From Peribacillus muralis (GTDB taxonomy: Bacteria > Bacillota > Bacilli > Bacillales > DSM-1321): a DNA stretch of 64,000 nucleotides. Positions within the stretch are counted from its first letter, which is position 1. Every line of letters begins with the position of its first letter. Both the position numbers and the translations under genes were made by a program. The notes below the pieces were generated by a model. That model was not told the origin of the DNA, ran no database searches, and saw only the letters and a program-made list of their open reading frames with translations. The stretch is taken from contig NZ_CP017080.1 in NCBI RefSeq assembly GCF_001645685.2, positions 672,001 through 736,000 on the forward strand, in the 5' to 3' direction. This document shows, piece after piece, positions 9,237 to 18,684 of this stretch.

Positions 9237-11573
9237 ATGTATACGATTCTAAACCCAGATTTAGATGTGGTAGGAATACTAGATTTAGAGGGTAAGGGGT
9301 GTAAGTTTTATAACGATTTGAAATCCACTAAACTCGCTGACGATCAGGGGAAAATTTGGAGTGATACGTTAACTATTTCTGTACCTTATGGATACCGAGA
9401 AACAGAGTATATGACGCAAGGTCATCACCTCCTTAAGGAGGCTGGAGACGGGCGTTTTTATTGTTATCGGATATTTGACTGGGAAGATTCAGCGATAGGT
9501 CCTGTGCACGTCAAGACTGTACAAGCTATTAATCTTCTAGCTTGGGACTTATCGCACAAAAATGTACCGGCTAGAACATTCTCAGCCGCGACTAGTCGTG
9601 ATGGATTTGATCATATTCTGAAACAAACTGGTTGGGAAGTAGAGGAAGACGATTTCTTTGGCGGTACTAAAACGCTAGAGATAACCGCCGGTAACAACGG
9701 TATGTATTGGGCCGACTATTTGATTCAAGAATTCAACATTGAAATTCGTGCATATGTACAACTATATAACGGAAAAGTCTCAAGAATGTTAATCGATCTT
9801 GTTGACGAGTTAGGCGATTCGGATGGCCGGAGGTTCGAATACTCACACGGTTTAGCCGGTGTAAGTCGTAGAGGCAGCGATCAGGAAATGTATACTAAGC
9901 TTTTCGTCTATGGTGGGAATAACAAAGACGGCATTCCCGTCTCTATATCAAGCGTTAATAATGGCAGAGATTATATTGTGGACGACGATGCAAATGATCT
10001 TTATAACAATGGCGGACCATATCTAGAAGGTTATATCGTTAATGACCAAATCCAAAACCCGAGTGGACTATTGGAATGGGGTAAACGACAACTTGATAAT
10101 TGGAATCATCCTAAGTTCACATATCAGGTCGATGTCGCTCAACTGGATTTCATACCTAATATTGGAGACCATATGCAAGTCTTAGACTTCTCGATGCAAC
10201 CCGAAATGACGGTATCGGCTAGAGTAATTCAATTAGATGAAAGTGAAGCTAATCCGATCGACACCAAAGTTATTTTGGGTGAATTTGTTGAAATCGTGAC
10301 CATTACACCTAGGGATATTTGGGATTTACAAGCCAAAGCCTCACAAGCACAACAAGCTGCAGAAGCGTCTAAAGGATATAGGCTTGAATATTTCACTCCC
10401 GACGGTACGGATTTCGCTGATACAACGAGTACTAAAAGAATAGTTATTCGGGTTTATTGGGGAACCCTTAACGTCACGGAAAAAATACAACCTTTCGATT
10501 TCAGTTGGCAGAAGATTGATTCGGTTGGGGCTCATGATACTGTATGGGAAGAAGCACATGACGGAGTAGGAAATATCATAGAAGTCGGACCTGAAGTCGT
10601 TGGTTGTACCATTCGTTGTCAGGTTAACACGGAAGATCTTGATAGTGCTAAGCCGACTTTATATGCGGAGGAGACCGATGCCGCCTATTTTGCCACTTTA
10701 CAAATGACTGCTCCGTCTGGTTGGACTGATTTTAATAAGAGTGTGGCCCAATACGCACAAGTCGATTATCCAAGACAAGAAATATATTGGAGTCAGAAAT
10801 ATTACGGTGACAAGAGACATGACGAGGACAATGCGGCAAACCATGAAAGCTACACCATAACAAGAACCGATATGACCGGTGTTATCAAGGATCGAATGTG
10901 GTGTATACGAGCCGGCCATGGAGCACAGTTTGGAATCGAATATGTCAGCGGTAAAATGTGGATATGGTCATATTACAAGTATGTTGCTAAAAATGAATGG
11001 TATGTTGTCAGATTTCCGTATACTCCAAACAAAATATTGGATTGGGGCGATCCTTCAATTCAGGTTTTAGTAAAAACACCGGTTCCTTATCGAACAAATT
11101 TAGACAATCGTAATGGATATGTATTATGTGCGTTTGGTGTAGCTGATCCAGGTATGCATGTGTTTAAGAAAAGTGATATTTTAAAAGGTATTTTGAATCC
11201 TGTCTATGCCATGAAAGCTTCGGATATCGACTTTTTTGGGAAAGAGCAAACCTATCAAAGTACTTGTTTAGATTTCCCGTATATTTACTTCACAAGTGGT
11301 AGCTTCACTATCGATAAAGACCAAAAATGTCTTTATTGTATCGACGTGCGATCGAAAAGCTTAGTCTATAGAATTGTCTATACGTTCGACAAGGGTACTA
11401 TTCAAGAAATAAAGGATACACCTTTCCATGAGCCGGAAACAATCAGTGTTTATTATGACGATACCGGTAAAAAATGGCTCATCCAGGGATTCGCTTTCGG
11501 AAATGAAATTATAGAGAGTAGTCAAAGAACCAATCAATTATACAGAATCAATGAGCATAAACGAGGTGAGTAA
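9237..11573 (+). CDS. Tail-associated hub / prophage endopeptidase tail protein (Tal-like)
   Basis: A 778-residue protein following Dit, in the position of Tal/gp44-like baseplate hubs. The N-terminal 370 or so residues show the phage minor-structural pattern: an opening 'LDVVGILDLEGKG', a 'YCYRIFDWED' strand, 'NLLAWDLSHKN' and 'IQNPSGLLEWGKRQL'. The remaining half, with Trp- and Tyr-rich repeats near residues 480-740, is probably a beta-propeller or receptor-binding region specific to this phage. No catalytic motif could be assigned, so peptidase activity is not claimed. It starts at ATG 9237 behind AGGAGGTGAT. Confidence 0.8.
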   Translation: MYTILNPDLDVVGILDLEGKGCKFYNDLKSTKLADDQGKIWSDTLTISVPYGYRETEYMTQGHHLLKEAGDGRFYCYRIFDWEDSAIGPVHVKTVQAINLLAWDLSHKNVPARTFSAATSRDGFDHILKQTGWEVEEDDFFGGTKTLEITAGNNGMYWADYLIQEFNIEIRAYVQLYNGKVSRMLIDLVDELGDSDGRRFEYSHGLAGVSRRGSDQEMYTKLFVYGGNNKDGIPVSISSVNNGRDYIVDDDANDLYNNGGPYLEGYIVNDQIQNPSGLLEWGKRQLDNWNHPKFTYQVDVAQLDFIPNIGDHMQVLDFSMQPEMTVSARVIQLDESEANPIDTKVILGEFVEIVTITPRDIWDLQAKASQAQQAAEASKGYRLEYFTPDGTDFADTTSTKRIVIRVYWGTLNVTEKIQPFDFSWQKIDSVGAHDTVWEEAHDGVGNIIEVGPEVVGCTIRCQVNTEDLDSAKPTLYAEETDAAYFATLQMTAPSGWTDFNKSVAQYAQVDYPRQEIYWSQKYYGDKRHDEDNAANHESYTITRTDMTGVIKDRMWCIRAGHGAQFGIEYVSGKMWIWSYYKYVAKNEWYVVRFPYTPNKILDWGDPSIQVLVKTPVPYRTNLDNRNGYVLCAFGVADPGMHVFKKSDILKGILNPVYAMKASDIDFFGKEQTYQSTCLDFPYIYFTSGSFTIDKDQKCLYCIDVRSKSLVYRIVYTFDKGTIQEIKDTPFHEPETISVYYDDTGKKWLIQGFAFGNEIIESSQRTNQLYRINEHKRGE

Positions 11574-11575
11574 TT

Positions 11576-12007
11576 GTGCCTTTAACGGGTAGCGTAGATA
11601 TACCATTTACGAATTCAACAAAGGTTGCTAACGATGCGGTGGAGACTGCTGAGAATTCTGAGGTTTTAGCATTTGAAGCCAGGAATAAAGCAGAAGCAGC
11701 GCAAGCAGCCGCAAACACAGCCCTTACATCAGCCAATGGTAAAAATACGAATTACTACGATAAATCACCGCCAGAGAATCCGAAAGGCGGTGATTTATGG
11801 TTTAAGCCTAGTGATGATGGTTCAGTAACGCCTTTGCAATTTAATGGCACGACATGGCTAAGTGTTACTGATGCAATCGCACAAGCAGCAAAGGATATAG
11901 TAGATAGTTGGACGGCACCAGACGGAACTAGCATGAATGGAGCAAAGATTGATGGAGCCTCTATCAGTGAAGAAAAGATGAAATGGTCAACACATTTGAT
12001 TTTCTAA
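11576..12007 (+). CDS. Putative fibre-associated structural protein
   Basis: A 143-residue protein starting at GTG 11576, two bases after the hub stop, with GAGGTGAG as ribosome site. Residues 15-55 form an Ala-rich helix (EARNKAEAAQAAANTAL) typical of trimeric phage fibre coiled coils. Next comes a 'GDLWFKPSDDGSVTPLQFNG' beta segment, common in phage structural proteins that read out 'to be displayed' parts of baseplates. It ends in 'SEEKMKWSTHLIF', which resembles the ends of the next protein, suggesting repeated assembly modules along the fibre set. Confidence 0.6.
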   Translation: MPLTGSVDIPFTNSTKVANDAVETAENSEVLAFEARNKAEAAQAAANTALTSANGKNTNYYDKSPPENPKGGDLWFKPSDDGSVTPLQFNGTTWLSVTDAIAQAAKDIVDSWTAPDGTSMNGAKIDGASISEEKMKWSTHLIF

Positions 12008-12025
12008 TTTGGGGAGGAAATGAGC

Positions 12026-13135
12026 ATGTTAAAAAAATATATTAAAAGAATCGTATCTGGGGTTATTTCCGATGAGTTTGCAAGTGTTAGAGAGACAATG
12101 AATCAAGAGTTTGCCAGCGTATTACATGACGTAACATATCGAATGGGTCAATTAAGGGAACTGGGTGCAGGAGTCGCACTTGATGGACGAAGGATACAAA
12201 CATCAGATTTGAACTTAGCATCGCACATGATTGATGGTTACACCGTTGCGAACAATAGACCATCGGCTGGATCAGTAGCATGGACAGATATAAATATTGT
12301 GTATAAAGGCAATACCTACACATTAGCTAATGGTAACACGAACAAAAAGTACTTATGGTGGAAATTTTCAGCGTCTCCAAACACTGTATTGCAGGTGTCG
12401 GATACGAAACCAACGCTCACTAATGATGATGTCTTAGTTGGTATCAATGACGGTGGTACGTTTACAAGCACCATGACTGCAGGTAAGTTAACACCTGGTG
12501 GAGCATTAATGGATGGGTCTATTGGTTCCGGAGAATTGGCTACGGGTGCCGTTATCACATCCAAAATCGCCAATGGCGCGATCGGATCAACTCAAATGGG
12601 CGATGGAGCAGTAACCGAGGTTAAGCTAGGCGCGGGGGCTGTAACAACCGCAAAAATTGGTTCAGGGGCAGTAGGTAGTGCTCAAATTGGTTCAGGAGCA
12701 GTAACGTCCGGTAAAATTGGAGCGAATGCAGTTGGAACGACGGAGATTGCTACAAACGCAGTAACTACAGCTCAGGTTGCGCCGAACGCTATAACAGGAA
12801 CCGAAATTGCTTCAGGTGGGGTAACGGCAGGCAAGATCGCGGCAAACGCAGTAACAGACACAACAATAGCTACAGGTGCAGTAACTTCAGGTAAGATCGG
12901 GACCGGTGCAGTCGGAAGTACAGCGTTGGCTTCAGGTGCAGTAACTTCAGGTAAGATTGCCGGCGGTGTTGTTGGATCAACCGAATTAGCAAATGGAGCT
13001 GTAACGTCAGGAAAACTAGGAAGTGGAGCTGTCGGAGCTGGCAATATCGCTAACGGAGCAGTCGGTAGCGCACAACTAGGGGCAGGATCTATCGCTGAGG
13101 ATAAATTGAACTTGGCTACTCATTTCCTCTTCTAA
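12026..13135 (+). CDS. Repeat-rich phage tail fibre protein
   Basis: About 369 residues; ATG 12026 is preferred over 12020 because it sits eight bases after GGGGAGG. An N-terminal helix (residues 1-45) is followed by a small domain (70-160, containing VAWTDINIVYKGNTY) and then, from about 170 to 355, roughly twenty copies of a short repeat of the form G-A-V-[TG]-[ST]-[GA]-[KEQ]-[IL]-[AG]. Such repeats build trimeric beta-helical shafts. The end, 'AEDKLNLATHFLF', matches an internal motif near residue 65 (LNLASHMI). It is likely a shaft segment of the tail fibre. The next gene opens with a related domain. Confidence 0.75.
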   Translation: MLKKYIKRIVSGVISDEFASVRETMNQEFASVLHDVTYRMGQLRELGAGVALDGRRIQTSDLNLASHMIDGYTVANNRPSAGSVAWTDINIVYKGNTYTLANGNTNKKYLWWKFSASPNTVLQVSDTKPTLTNDDVLVGINDGGTFTSTMTAGKLTPGGALMDGSIGSGELATGAVITSKIANGAIGSTQMGDGAVTEVKLGAGAVTTAKIGSGAVGSAQIGSGAVTSGKIGANAVGTTEIATNAVTTAQVAPNAITGTEIASGGVTAGKIAANAVTDTTIATGAVTSGKIGTGAVGSTALASGAVTSGKIAGGVVGSTELANGAVTSGKLGSGAVGAGNIANGAVGSAQLGAGSIAEDKLNLATHFLF

Positions 13136-13151
13136 AAAGGAGTGATACAGC

Positions 13152-15521
13152 ATGAATGTGCTTGATAATAGCCCGTCTACTGGTTATATCTCGTGGACGG
13201 GTGTCAATATTAGTTATAAAGGGAAAACCTATAAAATAGCAGATGCCAACACTAATTTAGCTTATATTTATTGGAAATTTAGTGATCCTCTTAGCTTTTA
13301 TGGTAGCAATACTTATCCGACTCTTGGCGATGACGATCTATTAGTATTCGTTAATAAAAGTGGCACCCATTTGGTAGTCCCTAATACGACTATACTAGAT
13401 GGGTCTTTATTTGTTCCAGGAAGTATTCTTGCAAATGCTCTAGCTGCAAATTCAGTAACCGCAGATAAAATATTAGCAGGAGCTATTTCAGCTGGTAAGT
13501 TATCAGTAAATGCCGTTGGTGCTGACAATATAGCAGCCAATGCTGTTATCACAGACAAATTAGCCGCAGGTGCTGTTGATGTTGGTAAAATAGCAGCCGG
13601 TGCCGTAACGTCTAATACCATAGCAGCAAACGCTATCGGAGCCAACCACATAGCAGCAAACGTAATCACCACCAACAAAATGGCTATTGCTGACTTCACA
13701 AACTTAGTTCAAGTTGATTCTGAAAGTTTCCCAAATGGTAATCCAACGGTAGACATTAACAATCTTAGATATTTTAAGATTGGACCGTCGGCATATTCTA
13801 GACTTCTCCTAGCCCAATCGATAATGCAGGAATTTAAAGTCGGAGATGAGTACTATTTCGGAGGGGTTGGTTATAAGGAAGCTGCTATAACTAATGTGTC
13901 TGTAATTATAAGATACTTTTATAGCGACGGAAGTTATGCTAATGCCGGAAGTGCAATCGTACCATTAACGGCTTCTACGGCTAAGTTCGGTATCGGTGTC
14001 AAAATAACAACTGATATAGACCCAGTTAAGACTTTAAGTCGTATAGATATATCCTTTGAAAAAGATGCTTCAACAACTGGATATTTCTATATGCGACAGT
14101 TAGAAATTCGAAAACGGTATGCCGGTGAACTAATTGTAGATGGATCTATTACGGCTACGCAATTAAAGGTTGATAAGTTATCTGCTCTTGCTTCCGATCT
14201 TGGCGATATGAGAGGTGGTACCTTAAACATATCTAATAATAACACTAATTGGATACAAGGCACTACCTTTGTGAGAATGGATAAAGGTCAAATATGGGTA
14301 ACCGATAAAAATCCGGACGATACTGATCGAAAAAACGCTGATGATTTACACATTGAAGATGGAGCCCTATGGATGACCCGACACGGTAATGACACCTATG
14401 GTGAGTTTGGAATGAGTATGGCTCCACACTATTTTTCGTATCATCAGGATGATCCCGTAACTGGTAGAACCGTATATCGAACAACATTAACTGCTGCACT
14501 ATTTGAAAATCCTGAAATTACTACTGAGACTTTGAACGCGAAATGGGCGAACGTTAATGGTTTATTAGAGATTGTTGGTGCATTGCGAATAGACGGTCCA
14601 ATCGTTATGTTTGGTACTGGCTTTTTTGACATGAATAATAATCAGCTTCAGAACGTTGACCGAATTACCTTTGCTGATGCTGGAGGCAATGAAGGTCTAG
14701 AATGGTTAGGCGGTAACGGTTGGAAAATATTTGAGTCTCCTGATGATGCTTCTAATGCAAAAGGACCACTTCAATTTTTTACAGGTACAGTTAGACGAGC
14801 AACCATCGGAGCTACTGGTAACTTTTATATTACAGGTAATCGTTTTCTGATTCAAAATTCCGGTGGTAGTTATGAGGCTGAAGGAACTCTGGTAATGAAA
14901 AATGCATCAACGGGAACTGAGTTATCGATTGCTGGTACCTCTGCAAGTCCATATATTATGTCTCCGGCATTATATAGTCGTACGTACTCTGATGCGCCTA
15001 ATGCGTTCATAACGAGTAACGGTGTACTTGGGCGATCCACATCGGCATCTAAATATAAGATAGGAATAGAAAAGTCGAAATTTGATGCGCACAAGATATT
15101 ACAACTTAATCCTAAAACATGGTACGACAAATCAGCAACTGAGGCATACGCCGATGCATTGACTGCTGAACTATCTGGAGAAGAAGTAGATTGGGATAAG
15201 GTAGATATTCCTGAAGTTAAAAGAGTGCCAGGTCTTATTGCTGAAGACGTCATCGAGGCAGGACTTCCAGAATATGCTTCCTACGGTCCGTATAAAGAAG
15301 ATGGAACACGCGAAGTAGAAGGGTTAATGTACGACCGCCTTTGGACTTTGCTTATTCCCGTTGTCCGTGAACAAAAAGAAGAAATTGCTTCACTGAAGGA
15401 TAAAATCAAACAAATAGAAACAGCAACAGAAGAAAAAATAACTACTCAGCAACAAACTATAGAGAATATGGCAGCATTAATGGCAAAAATGGAACAAAGA
15501 ATAGCTGCATTAGAGAATTAA
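13152..15521 (+). CDS. Tail fibre with C-terminal S74 intramolecular chaperone domain
   Basis: A 789-residue fibre. The first 85 residues repeat the small domain of the previous protein (ISWTGVNISYKGKTY). Residues 90-180 carry repeats of the type ANAV-x-x-[DN]-K-[IL]-A; residues 180-600 form the receptor-binding body. The last 160 residues fit the peptidase S74 self-cleaving chaperone: 'STSASKYKIGIE' supplies the Ser/Lys region, followed by 'ILQLNPKTWYD', 'VPGLIAEDVIEAGLPEY' and 'GLMYDRLWTLLIPVVRE', then a coiled coil. This domain trimerises the fibre and is then cut off. It starts at ATG 13152 behind AAGGAGTGAT. Confidence 0.85.
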   Translation: MNVLDNSPSTGYISWTGVNISYKGKTYKIADANTNLAYIYWKFSDPLSFYGSNTYPTLGDDDLLVFVNKSGTHLVVPNTTILDGSLFVPGSILANALAANSVTADKILAGAISAGKLSVNAVGADNIAANAVITDKLAAGAVDVGKIAAGAVTSNTIAANAIGANHIAANVITTNKMAIADFTNLVQVDSESFPNGNPTVDINNLRYFKIGPSAYSRLLLAQSIMQEFKVGDEYYFGGVGYKEAAITNVSVIIRYFYSDGSYANAGSAIVPLTASTAKFGIGVKITTDIDPVKTLSRIDISFEKDASTTGYFYMRQLEIRKRYAGELIVDGSITATQLKVDKLSALASDLGDMRGGTLNISNNNTNWIQGTTFVRMDKGQIWVTDKNPDDTDRKNADDLHIEDGALWMTRHGNDTYGEFGMSMAPHYFSYHQDDPVTGRTVYRTTLTAALFENPEITTETLNAKWANVNGLLEIVGALRIDGPIVMFGTGFFDMNNNQLQNVDRITFADAGGNEGLEWLGGNGWKIFESPDDASNAKGPLQFFTGTVRRATIGATGNFYITGNRFLIQNSGGSYEAEGTLVMKNASTGTELSIAGTSASPYIMSPALYSRTYSDAPNAFITSNGVLGRSTSASKYKIGIEKSKFDAHKILQLNPKTWYDKSATEAYADALTAELSGEEVDWDKVDIPEVKRVPGLIAEDVIEAGLPEYASYGPYKEDGTREVEGLMYDRLWTLLIPVVREQKEEIASLKDKIKQIETATEEKITTQQQTIENMAALMAKMEQRIAALEN

Positions 15522-15703
15522 AGTTTTTTTCAGCAGAATAAAGGTTAGGAAAACAGGTTCATTCACATTAGATATCAGCAATACATCCAAGTCTGCTCTT
15601 AATAAGGGAAGGCTTTTTACTATTTATAAATTTCATCCTAGACATATATACAGAGAGAGAATTTTCATGTTAAAGGGGGTCATGAACATTGGAGGAGATG
15701 GAC

Positions 15704-16045
15704 ATGCCACAAAGATTAGACAATCATGAGCAACGTATATCACAATTAGAAACCAATTATGGCGAGGTCATCAATAAAATTAGCAGCATGGAAAAGGGAC
15801 AATTGGAGATCCAAAACGTAGTCCTTAAATCCTCGGGCGATCAGAAAGATTTACTTAATAAATTAATCGAGCACAGCCTGGGGATTACTGTTAAGCAAGA
15901 AGAAACGAAAGGGGAAGTTTCTAAGTTAAAGATAAGTTCACGAAAGGAAATTGTTTTAGGTTTACTTGGTGGAGGAGGATTCGTAGGAATTCTTACAGCT
16001 GTTATTGCATTTTGGGGAGAAATTACAAATACATTTGGAGGTTGA
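15704..16045 (+). CDS. XhlA-like lysis-associated protein
   Basis: About 113 residues if read from ATG 15704, eight bases after GGAGG; an in-frame TTG at 15689 lies before that ribosome site. It has a heptad-rich coiled coil (residues 5-75, with 'QRLDNHEQRISQLET' near the start), a basic hinge (KLKISSRKE) and one C-terminal membrane helix (IVLGLLGGGGFVGILTAVIA). This is the layout of haemolysin XhlA, which in PBSX acts with holin and endolysin in lysis. It overlaps the holin ribosome site. Confidence 0.8.
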   Translation: MPQRLDNHEQRISQLETNYGEVINKISSMEKGQLEIQNVVLKSSGDQKDLLNKLIEHSLGITVKQEETKGEVSKLKISSRKEIVLGLLGGGGFVGILTAVIAFWGEITNTFGG

Positions 16046-16049
16046 TCAC

Positions 16050-16322
16050 ATGGATAACGAAGTCATGCAACAGGTTTTAATCTTTACAACGCTCCTGGCA
16101 CCAATCGTCGCGGGGGCCGTACAGGTGGTAAAACAGACCGTAACCTTACCAAACAACGTACTGCCAATCTTAAGCTTGGTAATTGGTCTTGCGGTAGGAT
16201 CTGTTGCTTTTCCTTTCACAGATATGGATTTAGTTTTAAGGCTATGGGCCGGAGCTTTTGCAGGATTAGGAGGTACCGGTCTTTATGAGTTAGTTGCTAA
16301 AAGAGAAGGATCTTCAAGATAA
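16050..16322 (+). CDS. Phage holin (A118 Hol118-like)
   Basis: A 90-residue membrane protein; ATG 16050 behind GGAGG is chosen. It has two or three hydrophobic helices (LIFTTLLAPIVAGAVQVV; ILSLVIGLAVGSVAFPF; LWAGAFAGLGGTGLYELV) and the 'FTDMDLVLRLWAG' loop, which matches Listeria A118-type holins. Its role is to open the membrane at the end of the lytic cycle so that the endolysin reaches the wall. It is followed by a terminator and then the endolysin gene. Confidence 0.85.
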   Translation: MDNEVMQQVLIFTTLLAPIVAGAVQVVKQTVTLPNNVLPILSLVIGLAVGSVAFPFTDMDLVLRLWAGAFAGLGGTGLYELVAKREGSSR

Positions 16323-16347
16323 GCTGCCCATCATCGGGCGGCTTTTT
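16323..16347 (+). terminator. Terminator between holin and endolysin
   Basis: GCTGCCC/GGGCGGC stem with an ATCAT loop and a TTTTT run immediately after the holin stop. Confidence 0.75.
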
Positions 16348-16381
16348 ATTACGACTTTAAATTAAAAGGAGACGATGGAAA

Positions 16382-17365
16382 ATGAACTTTACAAACCTTC
16401 CACAATTGGTTGATATGAGAGGTAAATTAAAATCAAAGGGTACTTATTCAAAACGCACAAAAGCTATCACTCACCGTGTTTGGCACCATTCTTTAACCAA
16501 AAAGAATTTGGCGGGCTCCGATGCTGCAAGCTTTGCTGATTACCATGTGGGTACACTAGGATGGCCTGGATGTGGGTATGCGTTGGTTATTGAGCCTAAG
16601 AATTTAATTGATACTCCAAACGGAAAAAGGGCTAGAATTGTATATTCAAACGATATTAACAACCGGACTTATCATGTGGGGGACAGCAATCAATTTTCAT
16701 TAGGGATCTGCGTTGCTGGTGATTACCGATACGACACCATGGACGAAGCTACCCTTGCAAGTATCGCGGAACTCCACGCTGCGCTTGTTAAAGATGGCAT
16801 CGGCCAATACGATAAAGCTCATAATGAAATGCCAGGTTATAGCTGGAAAGCCTGCTGTGAGTACAACTACAGAGAAGCATTTGATTGGAAAGGTGCCAAA
16901 ACACCAACCAAACCAGCGCCTGCTCCAGATGTTTACACCATCCAGGAAGGTGATACCTTATGGAGCATTGCACATAAGGATGGTACTGGAGGCGTACAGG
17001 TGGCCGACTTAATTAAAGCAAACCCTGGTATTAATCCAACCAAATTGAAAATTGGTCAGAAAATTAACTTCGGTATTGCAAAAGATTTTGTAGCGAAACC
17101 TGGAAATGTCATAAAACCAGATATAAAAGTGGAAGTTACACCGAAGGCGATTGTTCCTTACCCAGGGATTGTATTGAAGGAAGGCGCGAAAGGAATGAAA
17201 GAAGTCGATATAAAACGTGTCCAGCGCGCGTCTGGAATGGCTGAAAAGGACGTTGATGGTAAATATGGACCTAAAACTACGAAAGTCGTTAAAGCTTATC
17301 AGAAAAGGCATGGTTTAAGCCAGGATGGACGAGTTGGTCCTGACACATGGAACCGTATGTTTTAA
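16382..17365 (+). CDS. Endolysin: amidase with LysM and peptidoglycan-binding domains
   Basis: A 327-residue endolysin in three modules. Residues 1-170 are an amidase_2-type N-acetylmuramoyl-L-alanine amidase with the zinc-binding His pair region 'HRVWHHSL' and a second zinc segment around 'KAHNEMPGYSWKACC'. Residues 185-235 are a LysM domain (VYTIQEGDTLWSIA ... KIGQKINFG). Residues 260-327 are a PG_binding_1 domain (VDGKYGPKTTKVVKAYQ, GRVGPDTWNRMF). It cuts the stem peptide from muramic acid once the holin opens the membrane. No signal peptide, as expected for a holin-dependent enzyme. Confidence 0.95.
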   Translation: MNFTNLPQLVDMRGKLKSKGTYSKRTKAITHRVWHHSLTKKNLAGSDAASFADYHVGTLGWPGCGYALVIEPKNLIDTPNGKRARIVYSNDINNRTYHVGDSNQFSLGICVAGDYRYDTMDEATLASIAELHAALVKDGIGQYDKAHNEMPGYSWKACCEYNYREAFDWKGAKTPTKPAPAPDVYTIQEGDTLWSIAHKDGTGGVQVADLIKANPGINPTKLKIGQKINFGIAKDFVAKPGNVIKPDIKVEVTPKAIVPYPGIVLKEGAKGMKEVDIKRVQRASGMAEKDVDGKYGPKTTKVVKAYQKRHGLSQDGRVGPDTWNRMF

Positions 17366-17398
17366 ATTGAAATAGAGCTTATATAGTACTCCGACTGA

Positions 17399-17432
17399 GC
17401 CCTTACTCGCATTGAGTAGGGGCTTTTTTTTT
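17399..17432 (+). terminator. Terminator after endolysin
   Basis: Ten-pair stem (GCCCTTACTC against GAGTAGGGGC) followed by nine T. It marks the end of the late prophage transcript. Confidence 0.9.
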
Positions 17433-17480
17433 GCTGTTTTAACTATAGAAAAAGCCACTCTAATGAGTGACTCTATCTTT

Positions 17481-17954
17481 TTAAGCAAATGCCACAGCCT
17501 CTTTTAAATCTTTTTGCAATGAACTAATATAAGCATTTTCATATTCGTGTTTTGCTTTGGTTACTTTAATTTTAATGTTTAACTTGAATTTGAATGGTTT
17601 ATTTAAGTACCATTGAGAAAGTTCTAACATTAATTCATTGTAAGAAAACGCTCCTGACTTAAACAAAACATAAAATATTTTTAATTTATTACTAATAATT
17701 TTTTCAATTTGATGCCTATCTGCTGAAGATAGAGTTCGATCCTTCTTAATACTCTTCATGATTTTATTCTTGCTTTTGTATATTTTGTTTGTTCCTTTAA
17801 AAGGCATGATTAAAAATAGATACAAAAAGCTCAATGTTAAAAAGAAGCTAGTAAAAGGATGTTTGCTAAATGAATGAACATTAACAAACGTAAATAATAC
17901 GAAAAGTAAAACCGCGAATAATAAAGCAATTAATACATTACCTATCAAATACAT
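17481..17954 (-). CDS. Hypothetical membrane protein
   Basis: A 157-residue protein not recognised. Two hydrophobic helices fill the first 55 residues (IGNVLIALLFAVLLFVLFTF and a second around TSFFLTLSFLYLFLIM). The remaining 100 residues are basic and cytoplasm-like. It is the second gene of a two-gene minus-strand unit with the next membrane protein (15 bases apart), converging on the endolysin terminator. This position, just outside the lysis genes and on the opposite strand, is typical for lysogeny-expressed 'moron' genes, so a role in superinfection exclusion is possible but unsupported. Confidence 0.6.
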   Translation of the reverse strand: MYLIGNVLIALLFAVLLFVLFTFVNVHSFSKHPFTSFFLTLSFLYLFLIMPFKGTNKIYKSKNKIMKSIKKDRTLSSADRHQIEKIISNKLKIFYVLFKSGAFSYNELMLELSQWYLNKPFKFKLNIKIKVTKAKHEYENAYISSLQKDLKEAVAFA

Positions 17955-17969
17955 GTATAATCCCTCCGT

Positions 17970-18431
17970 TCAAGCTATATTTTCTTTTTCACTTTCCTCT
18001 TTATTGGCATTTACTTGAAGGTATACTAAATGGTCAAATAAAATAGTAACCATAAATATTGCTACATAGATTAGTGTGGCAATTAATATATATCTATCAT
18101 AACCAATTGAGAATGGTACTGGCAATGAATAATCCTTATTAATTACAAAACTCTTTTTTGCATTCATAGTTAATATACCGAAAATACCTAAGATATTTGT
18201 TATTAATACTGTACATCCAAGACCATATATAATTCTTACTATCCAATAAACTATATTATCAAACTTCACAAGTAGAAATTTGTGTAGCTCTAGTATGTAA
18301 GGAGTAAGGAAAATTGTATGGGTGATAAACAAATTTTTCAAATCCCCAGGGACGCCACCTACATAATTTATAAGAAATAAACTTGCCACTAACACTATGC
18401 ACTTGATAGACTTCAAAATTTTTGCCTCCAC
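17970..18431 (-). CDS. Hypothetical membrane protein, four helices
   Basis: A 153-residue protein with about four membrane helices (around residues 8-28, 36-55, 62-88 and 112-138) and an acidic C-terminus (ANKEESEKENIA). No family recognised. It is the first gene of the minus-strand pair whose second gene is 17481-17954. It is strongly AT-rich like its neighbours, consistent with acquired DNA. Confidence 0.6.
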   Translation of the reverse strand: MEAKILKSIKCIVLVASLFLINYVGGVPGDLKNLFITHTIFLTPYILELHKFLLVKFDNIVYWIVRIIYGLGCTVLITNILGIFGILTMNAKKSFVINKDYSLPVPFSIGYDRYILIATLIYVAIFMVTILFDHLVYLQVNANKEESEKENIA

Positions 18432-18684
18432 AAAAGTACTATTCTCTTAATATACCATTTCTTTAGGCAAAAGGATATATGGACTTAAATAATACAGAAG
18501 CCCTTTTCTTAGTGATAGGTGGCATTTTTAATTCAAGCAATTATATGGTTTCAATATTGTGGAAACTAGGTATTTAAAAGGGGGTATTAACTAATATTTT
18601 CCTTTTATAGGTATAAAGAATCTTTCTGGAATGCGAGCAAACCAATACTATAGAATTAGTTTTATTCACTTTTGGAGGGATATA

